Assembly: GCF_014649115.1 (NCBI RefSeq)
Contig: NZ_BMSK01000005.1
Span: 186,001 to 250,000, forward strand
Direction of reading: 5' to 3'
Length of the DNA: 64,000 nucleotides
From: Streptomyces eurythermus
GTDB lineage: Bacteria; Actinomycetota; Actinomycetes; Streptomycetales; Streptomycetaceae
Every line of letters starts with the position of its first letter. Position 1 is the stretch's first letter. The notes beneath the pieces are model-generated. The model was not told where the DNA came from. It did not search any database and was given only the letters and a program-made list of their open reading frames with translations. The position numbers were made by a program, and so were the translations under genes. Positions 33,786 through 41,681 of the stretch are shown piece after piece.

Positions 33786-33858
33786 TGGAGCCTAGGGGAG
33801 TCGAACCCCTGACATCCGCCATGCAAAGACGGCGCTCTACCAACTGAGCTAAGGCCCC
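33786..33858 (-). tRNA. tRNA-Ala (TGC)
   Basis: Read on the minus strand, the 73-base sequence begins GGGGCCTTAGCTCAGTTGG and has the anticodon loop CTTTGCATG with anticodon TGC. The T-loop is GGTTCGACTCC and the acceptor closes with AGGCTCC plus discriminator A. All four stems pair. The CCA end is not encoded. This tRNA normally lies near the gyrA-side tRNA-Ile of the origin region in Streptomyces. Confidence 0.97.
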
Positions 33859-34041
33859 GTAAAGGCAGCGGCCGGCCGGAAGGATCAGGATCCGGCGGGT
33901 GCCGCAGACCAGAGTACCGGGTCACCCCCCGTATCCCGCAAAAAGATTGGGGGTCCCCGCGGATGACCACTCTCCGTAAGATGCTCGACGTGGTTCGCTA
34001 CAGCGAACCGCGGTTTTCAGGGGAAGCGATGGGGAGACGCA

Positions 34042-34590
34042 ATGGACGCCGCACAGCAGGAAGCCACCGCCAGAGCGCGGGAGCTGCAGCGGAACTGGTA
34101 CGGGGAGCCGCTGGGGGCGCTCTTCCGTAAGCTCATCGACGATCTCGGGCTGAACCAGGCACGGCTCGCGGCGGTCCTCGGCCTGTCCGCTCCGATGCTC
34201 TCCCAGCTGATGAGCGGCCAGCGCGCCAAGATCGGCAACCCCGCCGTCGTCCAGCGTGTCCAGCTGCTCCAGGAGTTGGCCTCCCAGGTCGCGGACGGCA
34301 GCGTCAGCGCCGCCGAGGCGACCGAGCGCATGGAGGAGATCAAGAAGTCACAGGGGGGCTCCGTGCTCAGCAACACCACCCAGACCACCGGCAGCTCGGG
34401 CGCGCCCACGGTCAAGCGCGTGGTCCGGGAGATCCAGTCGCTGCTCCGTTCGGTGGCCGCCGCCGGAGACATCATCGACGCCGCCGACGCCCTCGCGCCG
34501 AGCCACCCCGAACTCGCCGAGTTCCTCCGCGTCTACGGCGCCGGCCGCACCGCGGACGCCGTCGCGCACTACCAGTCCCACCAGAGCTGA
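34042..34590 (+). CDS. Helix-turn-helix DNA-binding protein (182 aa)
   Basis: A small regulator-like protein. An XRE/Cro-type helix-turn-helix is visible at about residues 30-60 (DDLGLNQARLAAVLGLSAPMLSQLMSG). A helical region follows, with a Ser/Thr/Gly-rich linker near residue 110. It sits between tRNA-Ala and a Ser/Thr kinase gene 111 bp downstream. It is a widespread Streptomyces core protein; target and signal are unknown. Confidence 0.85.
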   Translation: MDAAQQEATARARELQRNWYGEPLGALFRKLIDDLGLNQARLAAVLGLSAPMLSQLMSGQRAKIGNPAVVQRVQLLQELASQVADGSVSAAEATERMEEIKKSQGGSVLSNTTQTTGSSGAPTVKRVVREIQSLLRSVAAAGDIIDAADALAPSHPELAEFLRVYGAGRTADAVAHYQSHQS

Positions 34591-34701
34591 CCCACGGGCC
34601 GGCGCACCGGGGGGCGGGCCGGCCAGGACACGAGGCACGGGGTACGGGGTACGGGATCACCAGCGGGGGCGCACAGGGCCACGAGGAGGAGCGGCGGCTG
34701 C

Positions 34702-36159
34702 ATGGGTGAGGTCTTCGCCGGCCGGTACGAGCTGGCCGACCCGATCGGACGCGGTGGCGTGGGCGCCGTATGGCGGGCCTGGGACCACCGCCGGCGGCGT
34801 TACGTGGCCGCCAAGGTCCTCCAGCAGCGCGACGCCCACTCCCTGCTCCGCTTCGTCCGCGAGCAGGGGATGCGCATCGACCATCCGCACGTCCTCGCCC
34901 CGGCCAGCTGGGCCGCCGACGACGACAAGGTGCTGTTCACCATGGACCTGGTCACCGGCGGCTCCCTGGTCCACCTGGTCGGCGACTACGGCCCCCTCCC
35001 GCCCGCCTTCGTGTGCACACTGCTCGACCAGTTACTGTCCGGCCTCGCCGCCGTCCACGCCGAGGACGTCGTCCACCGGGACATCAAGCCCGCCAACGTG
35101 CTCCTCGAGGCCACCGGCACCGGCCGTCCCCGGCTCAGGCTGTCCGACTTCGGCATCGCCATGCGGCTCGGCGAACCCCGGCTGACCGAGACCAACCTCG
35201 TGGTGGGCACGCCCGGTTACCTCGCCCCCGAACAGATGCAGGGCGCCGAACCGGACTTCCCGGCCGACCTGTTCGCCGTGGGACTGGTCGCCCTCTATCT
35301 CCTCGAGGGCGCCAAGCCGGACACCAAGGCGCTCGTGCGGTACTTCCTCGAGCACGGCACGCCCGGCCCGCCCAAGGGCATCCCGGAACCCCTCTGGCAG
35401 GTCGTCGCCTCGTTGCTCCAGCCCGATCCAGCGGACCGTTTCCGTACGGCCACGGGGGCGCGCAAGGCACTCGCCGCCGCCGCGGAACTCCTGCCGGAGC
35501 CCGGCATCGACGACGAGCTCATCGAGATCTTCGACCAACTCGGGCCCCTGCCCCCCGGTTTCGGCCCCGAGGGCCCCCTCCGCCAGGCCCCCGGCATCGC
35601 CTTGGAGCTGCTCCCCGACGGCCCCCCGGTCCCGCCCTCCGGCACAGCCCAGCAAGAGGACCCCTACACCGGTACGGGCACGGGGGACACGGGTACGGGA
35701 CCAGGCGGGAGTACGGACGCCCGTACCGGCACGGATCCCGGCGCCTCCTCCCCCACCGGTTCCCTGTCGGACACCGGAAGCTTCCGTCTCCCCCCGCCCC
35801 CGCACCCCCTGGACCCGATCCCCGGCCCCCACGCCCTCCCGTCCACGCCCACCCCCGCACCTCCGCCCCCGCACACGCCCCCGATCCAGGCGCCGGGACC
35901 GATGCCGGCCCCCCTGCCGATGCCGGACCCCCTGCCGGCCCCGCCCGTCGACACCACCACCGCCGCCTACACCGCCCGCGCCCCGCACCCGGCACCCGCG
36001 ACCCCGCCGCTCCCGGCACCCTCGCCCGCGCCCGGCCGGCGGCACCGGGCGCGGCGGGCGCTCCGGCGTCCGGGGCCGCCCGCGAAGGCCGTGATCCCCC
36101 TCCTGCTGCTGGCGCTCGTCTGCTACGCGGTGGGCTTCTGGGCCCTGGCCCGGCTCTGA
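34702..36159 (+). CDS. Membrane-anchored Ser/Thr protein kinase without sensor domain (485 aa)
   Basis: A Hanks-type kinase. Motifs: Gly-rich loop GRGGVGAVWRAWD, Lys in YVAAKVL, catalytic loop VVHRDIKPANVLLE, DFGIA, and the activation-lip GTPGYLAPEQM. The catalytic domain ends near residue 270. A long Pro/Thr/Gly-rich linker (270-460) and one C-terminal membrane helix (KAVIPLLLLALVCYAVGFWALARL region) follow, with almost nothing outside. No PASTA or other sensor is present. Codon 111 is TTA (35032-35034), suggesting bldA-dependent translation and developmental timing. Confidence 0.93.
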   Translation: MGEVFAGRYELADPIGRGGVGAVWRAWDHRRRRYVAAKVLQQRDAHSLLRFVREQGMRIDHPHVLAPASWAADDDKVLFTMDLVTGGSLVHLVGDYGPLPPAFVCTLLDQLLSGLAAVHAEDVVHRDIKPANVLLEATGTGRPRLRLSDFGIAMRLGEPRLTETNLVVGTPGYLAPEQMQGAEPDFPADLFAVGLVALYLLEGAKPDTKALVRYFLEHGTPGPPKGIPEPLWQVVASLLQPDPADRFRTATGARKALAAAAELLPEPGIDDELIEIFDQLGPLPPGFGPEGPLRQAPGIALELLPDGPPVPPSGTAQQEDPYTGTGTGDTGTGPGGSTDARTGTDPGASSPTGSLSDTGSFRLPPPPHPLDPIPGPHALPSTPTPAPPPPHTPPIQAPGPMPAPLPMPDPLPAPPVDTTTAAYTARAPHPAPATPPLPAPSPAPGRRHRARRALRRPGPPAKAVIPLLLLALVCYAVGFWALARL

Positions 36160-36224
36160 CCCGGCCCCGGTCCCGCCGTCACCGGGCCCACCGCCGAGAG
36201 GCCCACCGTCACCGGTTCCAGGCG

Positions 36225-37625
36225 TCACCGGGCCCGCGCGTGCGCCCTCCGGGCCGCCACCGTCCAGCCGCCGAGGACCAGCAGCAGCGCGGTCCCCGAG
36301 CCGATCCCCCCGACGGCGACCAGCCGCATCGCCCCGTCACCGGCACCGGCCTCCCGCCCCCCGGCGGCCTCCCCGGCGACCGCGTCCCCGAGGCCCCCGG
36401 CCAGCGCGGCGGCACGGTCCGCGTCGCTGATCGTGAAGACGTCCTCCGGCACGGGTCCGCCGTCGTACGCGGGACCTTCGTGCGCCCGCCCGTCCACCCG
36501 CACCCGCAGGGTCACCTCGTACGGCCCCCGCCCGAACGGCTCGGCCAGCCGGGTGCTGAGGTGCACGACGAGGTAGTAGTCACCGGCGAACCGTACGGAG
36601 GTCACCCCTGCCGGTACGGCGTACCGGTTGGCGTACTCCACCGGCGGCAGCGGGGCGAGCGCGGTGGGCTTGGCGGTGCCGGTGTAGCCGGCGGAGGTGT
36701 CGTCCACGGTGCCGCGCACGGGGTTGTAGAGGGAGAGGGACAGGGCACCGCCGACGTAGCCGTGGCCCTGGGCGCCGCCCAGCTCGGCGGAGGCGTGCAG
36801 CCGTCGGCCCCAGTCCACCGGGACCTTGTAGAACCGGGTCGCGCCGGGTGCGAGCTCCGTCCGCCAGACGCCCTGGCCCACGGTTCGCGCGGTCGCGAAC
36901 CCGGTGCCGCCGGAACGTTCGCGGGGCCGGCCGGAGGGGGGCTCGGGACTGGCCGAGTCCCAGCGCGGCGGGGTCGTGGAGCCGGCCCGGGCCAGGCCCG
37001 GTTCCGTCGCGGGCGCGATCTCCAGGTCCCACGGCCCGGGTTCGGCCCTCTCGTCCGGGCGCCCGGTGTCGAGACGCTCGACGAGCAGGTAGTACGTGCC
37101 GCTGCCCCGGCACAGCGCCTTGCCGGTCTCGCGCTGCCCGAGGGCCGTGACCGGGCGCGGGCTGATCCCGGCGCCGAAGCGCGCGGAGGCGTAGGAGCAG
37201 GAGGTGCCGTTCGCGTTCCGCAGCGAGACGCGGATGCCGTCGGTGGCGGAGACGGCGGCGTCGGGGGGCGGTACGGCGGTGACGGGGACGTACGCGGTCT
37301 CCGCGGCGGTGAGCCGGAGGCGGTAGTACAGCCTCGCCGCGCGGGGGAGGGAGCTGCGGTAGGTGTGGTGGGCGTCCAGCGGAACGGCGCTCGCGGTGTC
37401 CGGCGCGCCCACGACGGTACGGGCGCCGGGCGTGAAGGCGTAGGCATCCCCGGCCCGCGCGACGGCCGGCGGCCCGGCCCCCTCGGCGCGCGCGCCGGCC
37501 GCCGGACCGACGAGGGACCACAGCCCCAGCAGTAACACCACCACCGCGCACCGGGCGGCGCCTCCGCGCCCCCACGCCGTACCCCCTCGGCCCCGCACGC
37601 GCCACACCCCCAGTCGTCGGACCAC
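36225..37625 (-). CDS. Secreted, C-terminally anchored membrane protein of unknown function (about 466 aa)
   Basis: An N-terminal signal peptide (CAVVVLLLGLWSLVGPAAGARA) precedes a large beta-rich extracellular part with paired Tyr-rich strands (LYYRLRLTAAE, TYYLLVERLDTG, DYYLVVHLSTRL) that resemble three copies of one domain. A C-terminal helix (GGIGSGTALLLVLGGWTV) and a basic tail complete a type I topology. I do not recognise the family. The start is uncertain: GTG 37625 is taken, and codons up to 37721 remain open. It converges on the kinase gene. Confidence 0.75.
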   Translation of the reverse strand: MVRRLGVWRVRGRGGTAWGRGGAARCAVVVLLLGLWSLVGPAAGARAEGAGPPAVARAGDAYAFTPGARTVVGAPDTASAVPLDAHHTYRSSLPRAARLYYRLRLTAAETAYVPVTAVPPPDAAVSATDGIRVSLRNANGTSCSYASARFGAGISPRPVTALGQRETGKALCRGSGTYYLLVERLDTGRPDERAEPGPWDLEIAPATEPGLARAGSTTPPRWDSASPEPPSGRPRERSGGTGFATARTVGQGVWRTELAPGATRFYKVPVDWGRRLHASAELGGAQGHGYVGGALSLSLYNPVRGTVDDTSAGYTGTAKPTALAPLPPVEYANRYAVPAGVTSVRFAGDYYLVVHLSTRLAEPFGRGPYEVTLRVRVDGRAHEGPAYDGGPVPEDVFTISDADRAAALAGGLGDAVAGEAAGGREAGAGDGAMRLVAVGGIGSGTALLLVLGGWTVAARRAHARAR

Positions 37626-37781
37626 CGCACCGCGTCGCGGGCTCCATCCTGCCCCGGCCGGCCCTGCGCCATCCGGGCAACGCGTACACCCGTCCGAAAC
37701 GTCCGGCCCCCGCGGGAGCACGTCCCGTTCCGGCTACCCCGGCCCGCGCGCCCCCGCAACCCGGAACGCCCCCCGACAACG

Positions 37782-37814
37782 CAGAACCCCGGCCGCTCGG
37801 GCGACCGGGGTCTG
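37782..37814 (-). terminator. Terminator after the DLW-39 gene
   Basis: An inverted repeat (CAGAACCCCGG at 37782-37792 and CCGGGGTCTG at 37805-37814) with small imperfections lies 33 bp beyond the DLW-39 stop. Confidence 0.55.
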
Positions 37815-37846
37815 TACAGATCGGGTTATCGCTTCGACAGGGGGAC

Positions 37847-37975
37847 TCACGAACCCGTGGGCACGGAGTCAGTCGCCTCCGTCCACAGGTCCTGCTCGGC
37901 GCGATCCGCCTGGATCTGGCGGTACACGAGGAGCCCGCCGATGGCGGCCAGTGCGACCAGGAGCAGCTTCTTCAC
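37847..37975 (-). CDS. DLW-39 family protein (42 aa)
   Basis: A very short membrane-anchored protein typical of actinobacterial genomes near gyrA. It starts at GTG 37975 (VKKLLLVALAAIGG), has one membrane helix (residues 4-20), and contains the family Asp-Leu-Trp signature in AEQDLWTEATD. The length is as expected. Function is unknown. Confidence 0.85.
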   Translation of the reverse strand: MKKLLLVALAAIGGLLVYRQIQADRAEQDLWTEATDSVPTGS

Positions 37976-38325
37976 CGCGCGACCTCGTCTTTCCTTGACG
38001 TAGGGGACCTCTGGCGCCCGACTATACACACCGCCCGATATCGGTCGGTGACCTGCGTCGGCGCCCAACTCCCGCACCCGGCGGCGCAGTAGGCGGGGTC
38101 ACACGCGGGGCCGACCGGAGCGTGACCAGGCCCCCACGGACCGTTAATTTGCTCCCTCTTCGGCCGCACTCATCGCCTTTTAGAGGGCTTTCTCCCTCCT
38201 TGCGTCCATCCGAGTGGTGTTCATCGGAACATCGACGCGCCACGGGCGTCGGTCCACCACATCGCGACCCTCATACACATCATGAACAAAGTACGCAAAT
38301 CGCCCAACCCGAAAGTGAGGGGATC
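37976..38325. other. Intergenic region between DLW-39 and the secreted-protein gene
   Basis: 350 bp between divergently transcribed genes. It must hold both promoters. I see no RNA gene or strong repeat; short AT-richer stretches near 38140-38190 and 38285-38310 are plausible promoter positions. Confidence 0.45.
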
Positions 38326-38724
38326 ATGGCCCGGACCAAGGTCATGAAGATGTGGACCGCCATCGTCACCGCCTTCCTCGCGCTGTGCACGGCGCTCGGC
38401 CTCGTCTCCGCCGGCGCCGCCACCGCCACCGCCGCCCCGGCTGGACCCTGGACCGAGAGCGCCGACACCGGCACCGCGCACCGCACGCTCCCGACGATCC
38501 CGGTCACACATCCCTGGGCCTGGTCCCGCGCCAGGGCCCTGCCCCCCACGATGAAGCAGCGGATCCGGGCCGAGGCCCACGGAAAGGCCCCCAGCTGCCG
38601 GCACCGGCCGCTGACCGAGACCCAGCAGAGCGAGACGGAACTCCAGCAGCAGACCCGGCCCCGGACCCGGGCCGAGGCGGAGGCACAGAGCCCCGACCAC
38701 GCCCCGGCGGCGCTCGACTGCTGA
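38326..38724 (+). CDS. Small secreted protein, DUF6344-like (132 aa)
   Basis: It has a signal-peptide-like N-terminus (KVMKMWTAIVTAFLALCTALGLVSAGAA read as a basic region plus a hydrophobic core) and Ala-rich cleavage region, then a Pro/Arg/Gln-rich mature part ending in Cys. GTGAGGGG lies just before ATG 38326. Family assignment is tentative; I recall similar short secreted proteins at this Streptomyces locus. Function unknown. Confidence 0.65.
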   Translation: MARTKVMKMWTAIVTAFLALCTALGLVSAGAATATAAPAGPWTESADTGTAHRTLPTIPVTHPWAWSRARALPPTMKQRIRAEAHGKAPSCRHRPLTETQQSETELQQQTRPRTRAEAEAQSPDHAPAALDC

Positions 38725-38794
38725 GCCCCCGCCCGCAGCAGTACCGCAACGTCTCGACAACAAGGCGACTTGCGTACGCACCAGTCGACACGGA

Positions 38795-38823
38795 AGACCC
38801 CCGGCCGCCCCGGCCGGGGGTCT
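38795..38823 (+). terminator. Terminator after the small secreted-protein gene
   Basis: A perfect 12-bp inverted repeat (38795-38806 with 38812-38823) followed by cgcgctgtttcc lies 70 bp after the stop. Confidence 0.65.
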
Positions 38824-38910
38824 CGCGCTGTTTCCGGGACCCGCCGGGTGCCCGGACCCGTCGTACGCCATGCTGGCAGCGACAACAGGCCCCCACCGCA
38901 CGGAAAGGTG

Positions 38911-39702
38911 GTGAGCGCTGCCGTGAGCCGGCGCGTCACCGTAGTCACCGCTGTCCACGGCCCGTCCGCCCGGTTCCTGCCGGACGCGTACGCGTCCCTG
39001 TGCGCGCAGCGGCTGCCCGCCGGCTGGGAGTGGGAGTGGGTCGTACAGGAGGACGGGACGACGGACCAGGTCCGCCCGTACGTCCCGGACGACGCGCGGG
39101 TGTCCTTCCGCCAGGGCCGGCCGGGCGGTCCCGGCGTGGCCCGGACGATCGCGCTGTCCCGCGCCCGGGGCGCCTACGTCAAGGTGCTGGACGCCGACGA
39201 CCGGCTCACCCCGGGCGCGCTCGCCCGCGACCTGGCCGTGCTGGAGGCGCGTCCCGCCGTCGGCTGGGCGACCTCCCGCGTGCTGGACCTGCTGCCCGAC
39301 GGCACCACGGCCGGCTTCCCCGGCGACCCCGACGACGGTCCGCTGGAGCGCGGCACCGTCCTCGGCCACTGGAAGCGGAACGACTTCCGCCTGCCGGTCC
39401 ATCCGGCGACCCTGTGCGTACGACGTGAGCTGCTGCTCGCGCTGGGCGGCTGGATGGCGCTGCCGGCCTCCGAGGACACCGGGCTGCTGCTGGCGCTGGA
39501 CGCGGTGAGCCGCGGCTGGTTCTCGGCCCAGGCCGGTCTGCTGTACCGCAAGTGGGACGGGCAGGTCACGGGCCAGGCGGCCCATGTCGACCCCGCCGAG
39601 CGGACGGCCCGTACGGCGGTCGCCGAGGCCCGGGCCCGCGCGCTCGCCGGCCTCGGCTGGACCTACCCGCCGACGGCACCCACGCCTCCGGCGGCCGGCT
39701 AG
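38911..39702 (+). CDS. Family 2 glycosyltransferase-like protein (263 aa)
   Basis: A GT-A fold glycosyltransferase. Seen are the nucleotide-sugar-binding start VTVVTAVHGPSARFLPDAY, the region VVQEDGTTDQV, and the metal-binding DADDR (VKVLDADDRLTP). The second-half acceptor segment PASEDTGLLLAL carries the ED(T/W) acidic pair. No membrane helix is seen. Start is one of several GTGs (38908, 38911, 38923) after GGAAAGG. The TAG stop shares CTAG with the stop of the convergent ferredoxin gene. Confidence 0.85.
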   Translation: MSAAVSRRVTVVTAVHGPSARFLPDAYASLCAQRLPAGWEWEWVVQEDGTTDQVRPYVPDDARVSFRQGRPGGPGVARTIALSRARGAYVKVLDADDRLTPGALARDLAVLEARPAVGWATSRVLDLLPDGTTAGFPGDPDDGPLERGTVLGHWKRNDFRLPVHPATLCVRRELLLALGGWMALPASEDTGLLLALDAVSRGWFSAQAGLLYRKWDGQVTGQAAHVDPAERTARTAVAEARARALAGLGWTYPPTAPTPPAAG

Positions 39703-39965
39703 CGACTGGTGGCCGGCCGCCCGCGCTGCTCCGGCGCGGCAGCCGCTTCCCCCGGCGCGGCGCCCTGTTCCCGCAGCACGACGGCCTGCGAGGGGCACTT
39801 CTCGGCCGCCTCCAGGACCGCCTCCCGTATCCGCGGGTCCCCGACCGCCCGGACGCCTCCGGGGCGCACCACGCCGTAGCCGTCCTCGAACGCGAACACG
39901 TCCGGTGCCCGGTGCGCGCACTCGGCCGAGCCGTAGCACAGGGCGCGGTCGACGGAGACCTCCAT
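39699..39965 (-). CDS. Single-cluster [3Fe-4S]-type ferredoxin (88 aa)
   Basis: A small electron carrier of the type that feeds cytochromes P450. The cluster ligands are in CYGSAECAHRAPDVF and CPSQAVV. The second ligand position of classical four-Cys ferredoxins is not Cys, pointing to a 3Fe-4S cluster. ATG 39965 is preceded by a purine-rich site. A 25-residue Ala/Pro/Arg-rich tail follows the domain. No P450 gene is beside it. Confidence 0.88.
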   Translation of the reverse strand: MEVSVDRALCYGSAECAHRAPDVFAFEDGYGVVRPGGVRAVGDPRIREAVLEAAEKCPSQAVVLREQGAAPGEAAAAPEQRGRPATSR

Positions 39966-40042
39966 ACGTCCTCCAGCCGTCGGCAGGGACCTTCGGAAGG
40001 TCACTGCCCGCCGGACCGCCCTCCCAACCCGCCAGGGGGGAC

Positions 40043-40528
40043 CTACGGCCGCCCGCCCGCGGTGGCCAGCCAGTGGGCGACCCGGCGGACGGTGGGCTCG
40101 TCGAGCCGGTCGGCCAGGACACGGACCGCCTCGGCGTCCTCCGGACCGAGGTCGTACAGGCCCGCCCGGTCCAGCCCGGCCAGCAGCACCTGGTGCCGGC
40201 GGTCCGTCATGCGCTCGGCCAGCCGGGCCGGTTCCGGCGGAACGGGCGGAGCGGACGGCTCCGGCGCGGGGTCGCCGGTCGCGGCGGACGGGGCGGACGG
40301 GGCGTCGAACAGGTGCCAGGCGCCGTTCTCGGGCCCCCAGAGCGCGACCGTCACCTCGTCGCCCCGCGCGCGCAGGGTCCGGGTCATGTCGCCGACGGCG
40401 TACAGCACCGGTTCCCGGTAGGGGGACTGCGCGCCCACCGTCCAGGTGACCCCGTCGGGACCCCGGAACATCGCGACCCAGCGCGGCTCGCCGGGCGGTC
40501 GAGGGCACCGGGGACGCTGCTTCTGCAT
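40043..40528 (-). CDS. Hypothetical protein (161 aa)
   Basis: A soluble protein with two parts: an N-terminal beta-rich section (WVAMFRGPDGVTWTVGAQS, EVTVALWGPENGAWHLFD) and a C-terminal helical section (RRHQVLLAGLDRAGLYDLGPEDAEAV in pieces), joined by a Pro/Ala linker. I recognise no catalytic motif. AAGGGG precedes ATG 40528. A perfect inverted repeat lies 43 bp upstream. It may be cotranscribed with the ferredoxin. Confidence 0.7.
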   Translation of the reverse strand: MQKQRPRCPRPPGEPRWVAMFRGPDGVTWTVGAQSPYREPVLYAVGDMTRTLRARGDEVTVALWGPENGAWHLFDAPSAPSAATGDPAPEPSAPPVPPEPARLAERMTDRRHQVLLAGLDRAGLYDLGPEDAEAVRVLADRLDEPTVRRVAHWLATAGGRP

Positions 40529-40570
40529 GGGCACTCACCCCTTCGGGAACGGCCGGCGAGGCGACCGTAA

Positions 40571-40585
40571 CTGACGTACCGTCAG
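40571..40585. promoter_or_regulatory. Inverted repeat resembling a TetR-type operator
   Basis: CTGACG-TAC-CGTCAG is a perfect 6-3-6 palindrome upstream of the 40528 start codon. TetR-family operators in actinomycetes often show this core. No TetR gene is in the window. Confidence 0.45.
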
Positions 40586-40656
40586 ATTTCCAGGCCGTGT
40601 GACGCCTCCCGCCGGCCCGCGCCCGGGCGCACGGTGTCGTCGCGGAAGTCCCGGGA

Positions 40657-41283
40657 GTGGGAGGCCGGAGGACGAGCGGACGGGAAGCGGCGGCGGCCGG
40701 AGCGGACCCGCGGGCCGAGGAGCCGCGCCGGGTCCACGGCGGCCGGGCCCGCAGCGCCTACGACCGGGCGGCCGGCGCCTGCCGGTACGCCGGCGTCGGC
40801 CCGGACGCGGCCGAGATCGTGCCGACGGACGCGGCCGGCCGGGCCGCCAACGCGCTACGGCTGACGGCGCGGTCGCTCGCCGCCCTGGCGAAGACCGCTC
40901 CGGTGGAAACCGCCCCGACGGAGACGGCCTTGGCGGAGACGGCCCTGGCGGAGACGGTCCCGGACCCGGCGGCGGACGCCCGCTGCGCCCGCAACGCCGC
41001 CGCGGCCGCCCTGGCCGCGCAGTCGGCCGCGCGAGTGGCCGCGAGCCGGGAGGCCGGCCCGGCCGCCGCCGCTGCCCTGCGCGCGGCGCTCGCGGCGACC
41101 ATGTCCGCGGCGGCCGCGGCCGGCGGCACCGCGCGGGGGCGGGACGCGTCCCTGAACGCCGCCGTGGAGAAGGCCGAGCGGCACGCCGTGGCCACGGCCC
41201 GCGCGGCGGGCCGGCTGGACCGACCGGACCCGATCATCGACCGAGCGGCCCGGCCCGATGGCCGGGCCCACCGTATGGATTGA
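40657..41283 (+). CDS. Ala-rich hypothetical protein (208 aa)
   Basis: A frame with strongly GC-biased third codon positions, ending 23 bp before a strong plus-strand terminator. The product is over one-third Ala, with helical heptad-like runs and a repeated ETALAET segment (encoded near 40915-40960), and no known domain. The start is uncertain. A minus-strand frame overlaps it, but the terminator and codon bias favour this strand. Moderate support only. Confidence 0.45.
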   Translation: MGGRRTSGREAAAAGADPRAEEPRRVHGGRARSAYDRAAGACRYAGVGPDAAEIVPTDAAGRAANALRLTARSLAALAKTAPVETAPTETALAETALAETVPDPAADARCARNAAAAALAAQSAARVAASREAGPAAAAALRAALAATMSAAAAAGGTARGRDASLNAAVEKAERHAVATARAAGRLDRPDPIIDRAARPDGRAHRMD

Positions 41284-41681
41284 CTGATTCCGATTCCCGC
41301 CCGCCCGGCACCGGTCCCTCCCCTCGCGGGGACCGGTGCCGAACGGTGCGAGAACGTCGACCCACGCCATGTCGGCGCGGCGCGGGTCGAAGTGCGAGGA
41401 CGGTTTCCGGGGCGCTCGCGGGCTCATCCGCCCGGGCGCGACACAGGGTGGCCGAATTTGACCGAGAACATTCGGCGCCATGGGCTGTCTCTCCGAGCAC
41501 CGGGCCGGTGGCCTGTCCGGACGGTGTGTGACGAGTCCGCTACCGGGTTCGGATCCTGCCATTTGTCGTCGCCGACGAGGAGGTTCCGGACCTCGATCCA
41601 CCCCTTAACCGCAGGTCAGACGTATAGGGTGAGTTTTCCGGTCCGGACGTCCGACACGCGGGGGAAGTAAGGGGTGGAACC
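41284..41681. other. Intergenic region upstream of the STAND/WD40 gene
   Basis: 398 bp. It contains the strong hairpin at 41306-41341, then AT-richer DNA (41450-41640) that probably carries the promoter of the large downstream gene. I see no RNA gene or repeat array. Confidence 0.45.
41306..41341 (+). terminator. Strong terminator hairpin
   Basis: A perfect 13-bp inverted repeat (41306-41318 with 41329-41341) around a 10-base loop follows the Ala-rich frame. Confidence 0.7.

Noticed and set aside
33786..33858. tRNA-Ala as attachment site of an integrative element covering the accessory region
   Set aside because: I found no second copy of the tRNA 3' end near 8.7 kb and no integrase gene in the window.
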